Below, one piece after another: positions 6,411 to 13,569 of a stretch of 15,389 nt of DNA (positions are counted from its first letter, which is position 1; every line of letters begins with the position of its first letter). Below the pieces are notes generated by a model. The model worked only from the letters and a program-made list of their open reading frames with translations. It was not told the DNA's origin and ran no database searches. The position numbers and the translations under genes are program-made. This stretch comes from DASRHY01 sp046765875. GTDB taxonomy: Bacteria; Actinomycetota; Actinomycetes; Propionibacteriales; Kribbellaceae. The stretch covers positions 1-15,389 of the forward strand of contig JBKPSJ010000140.1 of NCBI GenBank assembly GCA_046765875.1, given 5' to 3'.

Positions 6411-6916
6411 TGCGCGATGTTGAGGTTGATGTAGTCGGGGTTCGGGTGGAGATGCCCTCGAGCCAGCCGATCGTGCTGTTACGTGAGGTGGCGGGCGAGC
6501 GTTACCTGCCGATCTGGATCGGGGCGGCGGAGGCGAGCGCGATCGCGTTCGCACAGCAGGGCATGGAGCCGCCAAGACCGCTGACACACGACCTGTTCGC
6601 CGACGTCATCCGGACGCTCGGCCACCGGCTCACTCAGGTGCGCATCGTCAACTTGAACGACGGCGTGTTCGAGGCGGTGCTGGTGTTCGACGACACCACC
6701 GAAGTGTCCGCCCGGCCGTCGGACTCGATCGCGCTCGCGCTGCGCACCGGCACCCGGGTGTACTGCGCGGAGGAGATCCTCGCCGAGGCCGGGATCCCGG
6801 TTCCGGACGGCGAACTGTCCGACTCCCCGGAGACCGAGGCGCAGGCCGAGGAGGAGGTCGAGAAGTTCCGCGAGTTCCTCGATCAGGTCTCGCCGGAGGA
6901 CTTCGACAAGTCCTGA
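6410..6916 (+). CDS. Bifunctional nuclease family protein (BFN/DUF151)
   Basis: A 168-residue cytoplasmic protein. The DUF151 domain covers about residues 3-130 with the family blocks LPIWIGAAEASAIAF (33-47), GMEPPRPLTHDLF (51-63) and ARPSDSIALALR (101-112), followed by an acidic tail (about 136-168). Plant members were reported to have DNase and RNase activity; the bacterial role is unsettled. From memory it corresponds to Rv1829. GTG 6410 is chosen because the family N-terminus starts at once (DVEVDVVGVRVE) and a -10 element lies 6 nt upstream. It sits between two MerR genes, with its own promoter rather than coupling to ftsR (about 96 bp gap). Confidence 0.9.
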   Translation: MRDVEVDVVGVRVEMPSSQPIVLLREVAGERYLPIWIGAAEASAIAFAQQGMEPPRPLTHDLFADVIRTLGHRLTQVRIVNLNDGVFEAVLVFDDTTEVSARPSDSIALALRTGTRVYCAEEILAEAGIPVPDGELSDSPETEAQAEEEVEKFREFLDQVSPEDFDKS

Positions 6917-6954
6917 GCCGGCGCTGACGGGCGGCTGACACGCACCCCGGGTCG

Positions 6955-6983
6955 TTGACCCGCCTTGCGGTACTGCCTACGGT
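6955..6983 (+). promoter_or_regulatory. Strong sigma-70-type promoter for the second MerR gene
   Basis: TTGACC (6955-6960) and TACGGT (6978-6983) are separated by exactly 17 nt, the best promoter in the window. The predicted transcription start is near 6990, leaving an untranslated leader of about 73 nt before GTG 7063. Confidence 0.7.
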
Positions 6984-6987
6984 GAAT

Positions 6988-7005
6988 GGTGGAGGTACTT
7001 CCACC
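6988..7005. promoter_or_regulatory. Near-perfect palindrome at the predicted transcription start
   Basis: GGTGGAGGTACTTCCACC is an 18-bp inverted repeat with one asymmetric pair (G/T). It lies 4 nt after the -10, covering the predicted start of transcription. It could be an operator, most simply for the MerR product itself, or a small hairpin at the 5' end of the mRNA. Confidence 0.5.
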
Positions 7006-7049
7006 GATGTGGTTCGGCTGCCGCTGGCGGGCCGCTCCGCACTTCCCCC

Positions 7050-7056
7050 AGGAGGT
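7050..7056 (+). promoter_or_regulatory. Ribosome binding site that fixes the second MerR start
   Basis: AGGAGGT lies 6 nt before GTG 7063. The frame is open back to a TTG at 6955, but that TTG is the -35 hexamer, so the RBS decides the start. Confidence 0.85.
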
Positions 7057-7062
7057 CTCGTC

Positions 7063-7668
7063 GTGACCGGCACCGGCGACACGGATGCGAAAGCCCAGTC
7101 CGCGGATCGCGCCGCCGCGACATGGCAGGCAGGGGTGCAGGGCCTGCTGTTCGACGACGACCTGACCCCGATGCCGGACGACGTCGGCTTCCGCGGCCCG
7201 GTCGCCTGCGCGGCCGCGGGCATCACGTACCGCCAACTCGACTACTGGGCCCGCACCGGGCTGATCGCGCCGTCGGTGCGCCCGGCCAGCGGCTCGGGCT
7301 CGCAGCGGCTGTACGGATTCCGCGACATCCTGTTGCTCAAGGTGATCAAACGGTTGCTCGATACCGGTATCTCGCTGCAGCAGATCCGCACCGCGGTGGC
7401 CAGCCTGCGCGACCACGGCATCGAGGACCTGACCCAGATCACGCTCATGAGCGACGGCGCGAGTGTCTACATGTGCACCTCCCCGGACGAGGTGATCGAT
7501 CTCCTCGCCGGCGGTCAGGGCGTGTTCGGGATCGCTCTCGGCGGAGTGTGGCGCGAGGTGGAGGGATCGCTGGCGGAGCTGCCCACCGAGAAGGTCGACA
7601 GTGACCAGCCCTCGGACCACGCCGGCGACGAACTCGCCGCCCGGCGCCGCGCGCGTCTCACCGGCTGA
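7063..7668 (+). CDS. MerR-family transcriptional regulator (Rv1830/ResR type)
   Basis: A 201-residue DNA-binding protein. Residues 1-40 are variable. The MerR winged HTH lies at about 45-115, with ITYRQLDYWARTGLIAPS (54-71), GSGSQRLYGFRDILLLKVI (77-95) and LLDTGISLQQIRTAV (98-112). A small conserved C-terminal domain follows (about 120-170; ITLMSDGASVYMCTSPDEV and GGQGVFGIALGGV). The last 30 residues are polar and end in an Arg-rich tail. It closely resembles, as I remember it, M. tuberculosis Rv1830, reported as a division/growth regulator (ResR or McdR) linked to antibiotic resilience. It has its own promoter and a palindrome at the start site, suggesting autoregulation. The ligand, if any, is unknown. 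Confidence 0.9.
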   Translation: MTGTGDTDAKAQSADRAAATWQAGVQGLLFDDDLTPMPDDVGFRGPVACAAAGITYRQLDYWARTGLIAPSVRPASGSGSQRLYGFRDILLLKVIKRLLDTGISLQQIRTAVASLRDHGIEDLTQITLMSDGASVYMCTSPDEVIDLLAGGQGVFGIALGGVWREVEGSLAELPTEKVDSDQPSDHAGDELAARRRARLTG

Positions 7669-7708
7669 CGCGCCCCGGGCGTTGCGTCATACAGAACACC
7701 CCGGCTGG

Positions 7709-7714
7709 TACTGT
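7709..7714 (+). promoter_or_regulatory. Possible -10 element upstream of the glycine riboswitch
   Basis: TACTGT fits the TANNNT consensus and would start transcription near 7721, just ahead of the aptamer. No matching -35 was found at the normal spacing (the best TTG-type hexamer, at 7682, is 21 nt away). Confidence 0.3.
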
Positions 7715-7732
7715 CGAGAACGCCGTACACAG

Positions 7733-7836
7733 CACTCGGGAGAGTCTCCGGCCGACCAGCCGGGGCGCCGAAGGGGCAATTCCTCCCCGGAACCTCTCAG
7801 GCCCATGGACCGGGTGTCGCAGGCAACTCTGAAGCG
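7733..7836 (+). promoter_or_regulatory. Glycine riboswitch, single aptamer
   Basis: The conserved core of the glycine aptamer is plain: GGGAGAGT (from 7738), a P2 hairpin GGC-CGACCA-GCC, GGCGCCGAAGGGGCAA (about 7764-7779), a P3 hairpin TTCC-TCCCC-GGAA, CCTCTCAGGC (7793-7802), GGAC, and the closing ACTCTGAAG (7826-7834). These elements occur once; I see no second full aptamer before or after, so this is a singlet type. It lies about 55 nt upstream of gcvP and is expected to raise P protein synthesis when glycine is abundant. Exact ends are approximate. Confidence 0.93.
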
Positions 7837-7850
7837 CGGTGCGTGACAGA

Positions 7851-7890
7851 GGGGGAGGCGCCAGACCGAGACAGCGACGGAGCCTCTTTC
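7851..7890 (+). promoter_or_regulatory. Possible expression platform helix masking the gcvP start
   Basis: GGGGGAGGC (7851-7859) can pair with GCCTCTTTC (7882-7890), giving a 9-bp helix with three G-U pairs. The 3' strand begins at the last base of the Shine-Dalgarno (GGAG 7879-7882) and ends one base before ATG 7892. A translational on/off switch is inferred; the alternative pairing partner was not worked out. Confidence 0.35.
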
Positions 7891-7891
7891 G

Positions 7892-10777
7892 ATGACCGAG
7901 CAGCAGACCGCTCACACCAGCCCGTTCACAATGACCGCGGGGACAACGGGGACGGTGTCCGCTACCTTCGCCGAGCGCCACATCGGCCCGCGCGGTGACG
8001 AGTACGAACAGATGGTCCGCGCGATCGGGTACGACACGGTGGACGCCCTGGTCGACGATGCCGTGCCGCACTCGATCCGCAGCCGGCAGCCTTTACAGCT
8101 CCCGGCGCCGGCCTCGGAGGTCGACGCGCTCAGCGAACTTCGGGCGCTCGCGACGCGGAACTCGATCGCGACCTCGATGATCGGGCAGGGCTACTACGGC
8201 ACCTTCACCCCGTCGGTGATCGTGCGCCGGCTGGTCGAGAACCCGGCCTGGTACACCGCGTACACGCCGTACCAGCCGGAGATCTCCCAGGGGCGGCTGG
8301 AGGCGCTGCTGAACTTCCAGACCGTGGTCTCGGACCTGACCGGTCTGCCGGTGTCGAACGCGTCACTGCTGGACGAGGGTACGGCAGCCGCCGAGGCGAT
8401 GACGCTGGCCCGACGGTCGAACCGCAAGAGCGAGTCGAACCGGTTCCTGATCGACGCCGACACCTTCGCCCAGACGATCGCGGTGGTCCGTACCCGCGCC
8501 GACGCACTCGGCATCGAGCTCGTCGTGGCCGACACCTCCGAAGGGCTGCCCGAAGGCGACTTCTTCGGGGTCCTGCTGCAGTATCCGGGCTCGAGCGGCC
8601 TGGTCCGCGACGTCCGGCCGCTCATCGACGCCGCGCACGCGCACGGCGCCCTGGTCAGCGTCGCCAGCGACCTGCTCGCGCTGACCCTGCTCACTCCGCC
8701 GGGCGAGAACGGTGCCGACATCGTGGTCGGCTCTTCGCAGCGGTTCGGCGTGCCGTTGTTCTACGGCGGCCCGCACGCCGGGTTCATGTCCGTACGCCAG
8801 GGTCTGGAGCGGTCGCTGCCGGGCCGGCTCGTGGGCGTGTCCCGCGACGTCGACGGTGCCCCGGCGTACCGGCTGGCGCTCCAGACGCGCGAGCAGCACA
8901 TCCGGCGCGAGAAGGCGACCTCGAACATCTGCACCGCGCAGGTCCTGCTCGCCGTGGTCGCCTCGATGTACGCGGTCTACCACGGCCCGGACGGGCTCCG
9001 CTCGATCGCTGGACGCGTCCACGGGTACGCCGAGGACCTGGCCGCGTCGTTGCGCGGCGGTGGTGTCGAGGTCGTACACGACACATTCTTCGACACCGTG
9101 CTCGCACGGGTTCCCGGCCGGGCGGCCGAGATCGTCGCCGCGGCACGCGAGAACGGCGTCTGGCTGCGGCTGGCCGACGCCGACCACGTCGGCATCTCCT
9201 GCGACGAGAAGACCGACGCGATCGCGCTCGGCCGGGTCTGCCAGGCTTTCGGGGTGACGCTGGAGTCGGCCGCCGCCGGGTCGTTCCCGGAGCCGGTCCG
9301 CCGGACCTCGGAGTACCTGACCCACCCGGTGTTCAACACGCACCGGTCCGAGACGTCCATGCTGCGGTACATGCGCAAGCTGGCCGACTACGACTACGCG
9401 CTGGACCGCGGGATGATCCCGCTCGGTTCGTGCACGATGAAGCTCAACGCGACCACGGAGATGGAGCCGGTGACCTGGCCGGAGTTCTCCGACCTGCACC
9501 CCTTCGCGCCGATCGCCGACGCGGCCGGGTACGTCACGATGATCGCCCAGCTCGAGCAGTGGCTCGCCGAGGTGACCGGTTACGCGAAGGTGTCGATCCA
9601 GCCGAACGCCGGCAGCCAGGGCGAGTTCTCCGGGCTGCTGGCGATCCGTGCGTACCACAGGGCGAACGGGCAGGATCGCAACGTATGCCTGATCCCTGCA
9701 TCCGCGCACGGTACCAACGCCGCCTCCGCGGTGATGGCCGGCATGCGCGTGGTCGTTGTCAAGGGCAACGACGATGGCACGATCGACCTGGACGACCTGC
9801 GTGCGAAGGCGGCCGAGCACGCGGATGCGCTGGCCGCGATCATGATCACGTACCCGTCGACGCACGGCGTGTACGAGGAGAGCGTCACCGAGGTCTGCCG
9901 GATCGTGCACGATCACGGCGGCCAGGTGTACGTCGACGGCGCGAACCTGAACGCGCTGCTCGGCCTGGCCAAGCCCGGCGAGTTCGGCGGCGACGTCAGC
10001 CACCTCAACCTGCACAAGACGTTCTGCATCCCGCACGGTGGTGGCGGTCCGGGCGTCGGGCCGGTCGCGGTGGCCGAGCACCTCGCGCCGTACCTGCCGA
10101 ACCACCCGCTGCTCGACCTGGCCGGCCCGGCGACCGGTATCGGCCCGATCAGCGCGGCACCGTTCGGCTCGGCGGGCGTGCTTGCGATCTCGTGGGCGTA
10201 CATGAGGATGATGGGCGCGGACGGCCTCACCGACGCGACCAAGGCCGCGGTGCTGACCGCGAACTACGTCGCGAAGCGACTCGGCGAGCACTACCCGGTG
10301 CTGTACACCGGCGAGAACGGGCTGGTCGCGCACGAGTGCATCCTCGATCTGCGGCCGATCACGAAGGCGACCGGGATCAGCGTCGACGACGTCGCGAAGC
10401 GGCTGATCGACTACGGCTTCCACGCGCCGACGATGTCGTTCCCGGTCGCGGGCACGCTGATGGTCGAGCCGACCGAGTCCGAGGATCTCGGCGAACTGGA
10501 CCGGTTCTGCGACGCGATGATCGCGATCAAGCACGAGATCGACCGGGTCGCTGCGGGCGAGTGGCCCAAGGACGACAACCCGCTGTCGAACGCGCCGCAC
10601 ACGGCCGCGTCGGTCGTCAACGACAAGTGGGACCACGCGTACACCCGCGAGGAGGCGGCGTTCCCGCAGTCGGTGGACCGGACCTCGAAGTACTGGCCTC
10701 CGGTCCGGCGGATCGACGGCGCGCACGGTGACCGGAACCTGATCTGTTCATGCCCGCCGCCCGAGGCGTTCGCGTGA
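7892..10777 (+). CDS. gcvP: Glycine dehydrogenase (aminomethyl-transferring), P protein
   Basis: A 961-residue PLP enzyme that decarboxylates glycine and loads the aminomethyl group on lipoyl-GcvH. It is the fused, full-length form: the N-terminal half opens with FAERHIGPRGDEYEQM, and the C-terminal half contains the PLP site HLNLHKTFCIPHGGGGPG with the Schiff-base lysine at residue 709 (codon 10016-10018). Also visible are GQGYYGT, MLRYMRKLADYDYALDRGMIPLGSC in part, and PNAGSQGE. ATG 7892 has GGAG 9 nt upstream; ATG 7931 in frame is an alternative that would remove 13 poorly conserved residues. It is controlled by the glycine riboswitch upstream, and its stop overlaps the next gene as GTGA. 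Confidence 0.98.
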   Translation: MTEQQTAHTSPFTMTAGTTGTVSATFAERHIGPRGDEYEQMVRAIGYDTVDALVDDAVPHSIRSRQPLQLPAPASEVDALSELRALATRNSIATSMIGQGYYGTFTPSVIVRRLVENPAWYTAYTPYQPEISQGRLEALLNFQTVVSDLTGLPVSNASLLDEGTAAAEAMTLARRSNRKSESNRFLIDADTFAQTIAVVRTRADALGIELVVADTSEGLPEGDFFGVLLQYPGSSGLVRDVRPLIDAAHAHGALVSVASDLLALTLLTPPGENGADIVVGSSQRFGVPLFYGGPHAGFMSVRQGLERSLPGRLVGVSRDVDGAPAYRLALQTREQHIRREKATSNICTAQVLLAVVASMYAVYHGPDGLRSIAGRVHGYAEDLAASLRGGGVEVVHDTFFDTVLARVPGRAAEIVAAARENGVWLRLADADHVGISCDEKTDAIALGRVCQAFGVTLESAAAGSFPEPVRRTSEYLTHPVFNTHRSETSMLRYMRKLADYDYALDRGMIPLGSCTMKLNATTEMEPVTWPEFSDLHPFAPIADAAGYVTMIAQLEQWLAEVTGYAKVSIQPNAGSQGEFSGLLAIRAYHRANGQDRNVCLIPASAHGTNAASAVMAGMRVVVVKGNDDGTIDLDDLRAKAAEHADALAAIMITYPSTHGVYEESVTEVCRIVHDHGGQVYVDGANLNALLGLAKPGEFGGDVSHLNLHKTFCIPHGGGGPGVGPVAVAEHLAPYLPNHPLLDLAGPATGIGPISAAPFGSAGVLAISWAYMRMMGADGLTDATKAAVLTANYVAKRLGEHYPVLYTGENGLVAHECILDLRPITKATGISVDDVAKRLIDYGFHAPTMSFPVAGTLMVEPTESEDLGELDRFCDAMIAIKHEIDRVAAGEWPKDDNPLSNAPHTAASVVNDKWDHAYTREEAAFPQSVDRTSKYWPPVRRIDGAHGDRNLICSCPPPEAFA

Positions 10778-12084
10778 CGGTACGGCCGGACACAGCCGAC
10801 GCCCTCCTGCGCGAAGTCGCGGCGGCGCAGTCGGAGTCGCGGCTGCCGTCGATCGCGGCCGGCGTCGTCCGTGATGGCGTCCTGGTCTGGACCGGCACGC
10901 GCGGCCGCTACGCCACCCGCGAGGGCGATCTGCCGAGCATCGACATGCAGTACCGGATCGGCTCGATCACCAAGACCTTCACCGCTGTGCTGGTGATGCA
11001 GTGCCGCGACGAGGGCCTGCTCGCGCTGTCCGATGCCGTGGGCAAGCATCTGCCCGGCGTGCCGTTCGGCGATCTGACCATCCGGCACCTGCTGGCGCAC
11101 TCCGGTGGTATGTACGCCGAGCCGGCCGGTGACTGGTGGGAGCGCAATCCCGGCGTCGGATTCGACGACCTCGTCGCGGCGATGGACGAGACATCTGCCG
11201 TCGCACCGCCGGACCAGCGGCACCACTACTCGAACCTCGGGTACGGCATTCTCGGCGAACTCGTCTCGCGGTTGCGCGGCACCGGCTGGATGGAGTCGGT
11301 CCAGCGCCGGATCCTCGACCCGCTGGAGCTGCGCCGGACGTCATACCTGCCCACTGGTACCGCCGCGGAGGGCTTCTCGGTGCACCCGTTCTCCGGCGTG
11401 TTGGAGGACGAACCGGCCTACGACGCGGGCGCGATGGCCCCGGCCGGACAGCTGTGGAGCACGATCGAGGACCTTTCCCGGTACACCGCGTTCTGGCTCG
11501 ACCCGGTCGACGAGGTGCTGTCCGCCGACACGGTCGAGGAGATGGCGACCCCGCAGGCCACGGACCCGCTCGAGAACCTGCAGGCCAGCTACGGCCTCGG
11601 GCTCCGGCTGGTGGCCGACGGCGAGCACCTGCTGCTCGGTCACACCGGCTCGATGCCCGGCTTCCTGGCCGGCGTGTTCGGCGACCGGGCCCGGGGGATC
11701 GGTGCGGTGACGCTCGCCAACGCCACAACTGGCCGCTGTGCGACCGTCGCGGCGGACCTGGTGAGTATTGTCGCCGACTTCGAGCCGCCGCTACCCGCCG
11801 AGTGGATGCCTGAGGCAACGATCGCTGAGGGCGCGGACCTGCTCGGCACCTGGTACTGGGGCAATACACCGCACAGCATCGTGGTGTCGGGCGGTGTGCT
11901 CGTCCTCGTGCGCGCCGGAGGTGGCCGGGAGAGCAGGCTCGTACCGCATCCGGACGGCGGGTTCACCGGCCTGGACGGCTACTTCGCCGGCGAGCGGTTG
12001 CGGGTCGTGCGCGACGACTCGGGCGCGATCGAGCACCTGAACCTGGCGACGTTCATCCTCACCCGTACGCCGTACGGTCGCTGA
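10774..12084 (+). CDS. Serine hydrolase of the beta-lactamase (class C/PBP-like) fold
   Basis: A 436-residue protein. The active-site triad motifs of the family are intact: S64-I-T-K67 (RIGSITKTFTA), Y152-S-N154 (HHYSNLGYG) and H290-T-G292 (LLGHTGSMPGF). After the catalytic domain (about 20-335) comes a small beta-rich C-terminal domain (about 350-436). No signal peptide or membrane segment is visible, so it is probably cytoplasmic, which argues against a secreted beta-lactamase or cell-wall peptidase; an esterase or peptidase of unknown substrate fits better. GTG 10774 is preferred because it overlaps the gcvP stop (GTGA); an in-frame ATG at 10750 would add 8 residues. The coupling places it in the riboswitch-controlled transcript. 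Confidence 0.85.
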   Translation: MTVRPDTADALLREVAAAQSESRLPSIAAGVVRDGVLVWTGTRGRYATREGDLPSIDMQYRIGSITKTFTAVLVMQCRDEGLLALSDAVGKHLPGVPFGDLTIRHLLAHSGGMYAEPAGDWWERNPGVGFDDLVAAMDETSAVAPPDQRHHYSNLGYGILGELVSRLRGTGWMESVQRRILDPLELRRTSYLPTGTAAEGFSVHPFSGVLEDEPAYDAGAMAPAGQLWSTIEDLSRYTAFWLDPVDEVLSADTVEEMATPQATDPLENLQASYGLGLRLVADGEHLLLGHTGSMPGFLAGVFGDRARGIGAVTLANATTGRCATVAADLVSIVADFEPPLPAEWMPEATIAEGADLLGTWYWGNTPHSIVVSGGVLVLVRAGGGRESRLVPHPDGGFTGLDGYFAGERLRVVRDDSGAIEHLNLATFILTRTPYGR

Positions 12085-12100
12085 TACCAAGCCTCTTACG

Positions 12101-12129
12101 TCACGGAGTCGTACCACGACACGCCGTGA
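12101..12129 (+). terminator. Stem-loop after the serine hydrolase gene
   Basis: TCACGG and CCGTGA (12101-12106, 12124-12129) enclose GTCGT-ACC-ACGAC (12108-12120), so an outer 6-bp and an inner 5-bp stem stack with a small asymmetric internal loop. It starts 16 nt after the stop codon. There is no U-run, as is common for actinobacterial terminators, so it could instead be an operator. Confidence 0.45.
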
Positions 12130-12263
12130 TGGGTTCGTGGATGCCGGAGGCCGTAAAGAACTTAGACCGGGCCGGGGGGCGCATCGCACTCCGACCGCGT
12201 AGGCTGCTGCGGATCGGCGGGACCCACCGGCGATCCGCCGGGGCTACGCAACGGGGAGCAGGA

Positions 12264-13031
12264 GTGAACACGAGTTCCATCGAGGACTACGGCGACCAGG
12301 AGTACGACTACGGGCACGACGGGGAGGAGTACCCGCAGATCCACTCGCAGATCCAGCCGCTCGGCCGAAACACGGCATACCAGGAACTCGCGCGGGCGCA
12401 GCAGGAGCACTGGCAGCGCAGCTACCGCGCCAACCCGCGACTGCACAGCGGCGAACCATCCGAACCGGCACGTTGGACCGCGGCCCGGTTCGCCCACGCC
12501 GGCATCGACGACGTACTCGAACTCGGCGCCGGCCACGGCCGGGACGCGCTATACCTGGCGACCCGCGGTTTCAGCGTGCACGCGACAGACTTCAGCGACG
12601 CCGCCCTCGACCAGCTCCGGATCGATGCCCAGCGCAACGGTCTCGACGACCAGATCACCGCGACGTTGCACGATGTCCGCGATCCTTTGCCGCCGGCAGC
12701 GGCCACAGTCGGCGCGGTGTACGCGAATCTCCTGCTCAGCATGGCTCTGACGACCTCGGAGCTGCGTAGGTTGGTCGGCGAGGTGCACCGGGTGCTGCGT
12801 CCGGGCGGGCTGTTCGTCTACACCGCGTTGCACACCGACGACCCGGAACGGTCGCACGGATGGGACCGTGGCGATGGACTCTACGACTTCGACGACCTGA
12901 CGTTGCGATTCTTCGACCGCGGCCTGGTCGAGCAACTCGGGCACGGCTGGGCATCGGACCAGGTGCTCGAGCTGAACGACATACCGCCGTACCAGCCGAT
13001 GTGGCTGGTCAGCCAGTGCAAAGCGTACTGA
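12264..13031 (+). CDS. Class I SAM-dependent methyltransferase
   Basis: A 255-residue protein. The SAM-binding motif I is clear (VLELGAGHGRDALYL, residues 84-98), followed by the acidic residue of motif II in HATDFSDAAL (D109) and motif III/IV features around HDVRDPLP (136-143). HRVLRPGGLFVYTALH (175-190) is the usual post-motif strand and loop. An N-terminal tail of about 30 residues is acidic and tyrosine-rich (EDYGDQEYDYGHDGEEY). GTG 12264 is chosen because GGAG lies 5 nt upstream (12255-12258); upstream extension reads as low-complexity Arg-rich sequence. The substrate is unknown: it could be a small molecule, and nothing nearby points to one. About 180 bp separate it from the hydrolase. 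Confidence 0.85.
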   Translation: MNTSSIEDYGDQEYDYGHDGEEYPQIHSQIQPLGRNTAYQELARAQQEHWQRSYRANPRLHSGEPSEPARWTAARFAHAGIDDVLELGAGHGRDALYLATRGFSVHATDFSDAALDQLRIDAQRNGLDDQITATLHDVRDPLPPAAATVGAVYANLLLSMALTTSELRRLVGEVHRVLRPGGLFVYTALHTDDPERSHGWDRGDGLYDFDDLTLRFFDRGLVEQLGHGWASDQVLELNDIPPYQPMWLVSQCKAY

Positions 13032-13061
13032 GACTCGATTCCGTACACTTTGCGCGTGGCG

Positions 13062-13091
13062 TTGACGGGAGCGCTCCCGATCCGCAATAGT
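13062..13091 (+). promoter_or_regulatory. Promoter with embedded CebR/LacI-type operator
   Basis: TTGACG (13062-13067) and CAATAG (13085-13090), or AATAGT (13086-13091), are spaced by 17 or 18 nt. Between them lies CGGGAGCGCTCCCG (13066-13079), a perfect 14-bp palindrome. Its 12-bp core GGGAGCGCTCCC is the core of the CebR operator known from Streptomyces (TGGGAGCGCTCCCA). A LacI-family repressor bound here would block the promoter of the DUF805 gene. Confidence 0.6.
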
Positions 13092-13135
13092 CCCTCGCCT
13101 GGGTTCGAGTCTCTCTCACACGTGGAGCGCCAGTC

Positions 13136-13561
13136 ATGGAGTGGTATACCACCGTCCTGAAGAAGTATGTCGAGTTCAGCGGGCGGGCTCGGCGCAAGGA
13201 GTTCTGGATGTTCACGCTGTTCAACGTGATCATCTCGGCCATCCTGAGCATCATCGATCGCATCATCGGCACCGACTACGCCAACGGCGGCAGCGGCCTG
13301 CTGAGCACGATCTACAGTCTGGGGGTGCTGCTGCCGAGCATCGCGGTCGGCGTGCGGCGTCTGCACGACACCAACCGCTCCGGCTGGTGGATCCTGATCG
13401 GCCTGATCCCGTGTATCGGCTGGATCATCCTGATCGTGTTCTACGCGACCGAGGGTGTGGCCGGCCCGAACCAGTACGGGCCGGACCCGAAGGCGGCCGA
13501 GCGTGGTGGCGGCTACCCGGGTGGCGACCCGGCGTACCCGCCGCCCTATCCGCCGCAGTAG
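13136..13561 (+). CDS. DUF805 family membrane protein
   Basis: A 141-residue integral membrane protein of unknown function. Family signatures are FSGRARRKEFW (14-24), VRRLHDTNRSGWW (73-85) and GPNQYGPDPK (110-119). Membrane helices lie at about 24-43, 55-72 and 84-104, and a Gly/Pro/Tyr-rich tail (125-141, ending PPYPPQ) follows. ATG 13136 has GGAG 8 nt upstream (13124-13127). It has its own promoter, and the 3' end faces tldE with a shared hairpin. Without family-level function, only a membrane location can be asserted. Confidence 0.9.
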   Translation: MEWYTTVLKKYVEFSGRARRKEFWMFTLFNVIISAILSIIDRIIGTDYANGGSGLLSTIYSLGVLLPSIAVGVRRLHDTNRSGWWILIGLIPCIGWIILIVFYATEGVAGPNQYGPDPKAAERGGGYPGGDPAYPPPYPPQ

Positions 13562-13569
13562 GAATAGTC

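Noticed and set aside
7837..7891. Second aptamer of a tandem glycine riboswitch
   Set aside because: The GCCGAAGGGGCAA and CTCTCAGGC core elements do not recur in this interval, and there is too little room for another aptamer.
8363..10726. A 787-codon open frame on the - strand opposite gcvP
   Set aside because: It is a shadow of GC-rich third positions in gcvP. The translation is Arg/Val/Asp-rich low complexity with no family motif, and gcvP is certain.
12213..12240. Inverted repeat CGGCGG / CCGCCG in the methyltransferase leader
   Set aside because: A 6-bp GC-only stem with a loop of about 14-16 nt is expected often by chance in sequence of this composition.
12126..12263. N-terminal extension of the methyltransferase back to GTG 12126
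   Set aside because: The extra 46 codons read as Arg/Gly-rich sequence without similarity to methyltransferases, and a Shine-Dalgarno lies just before GTG 12264.
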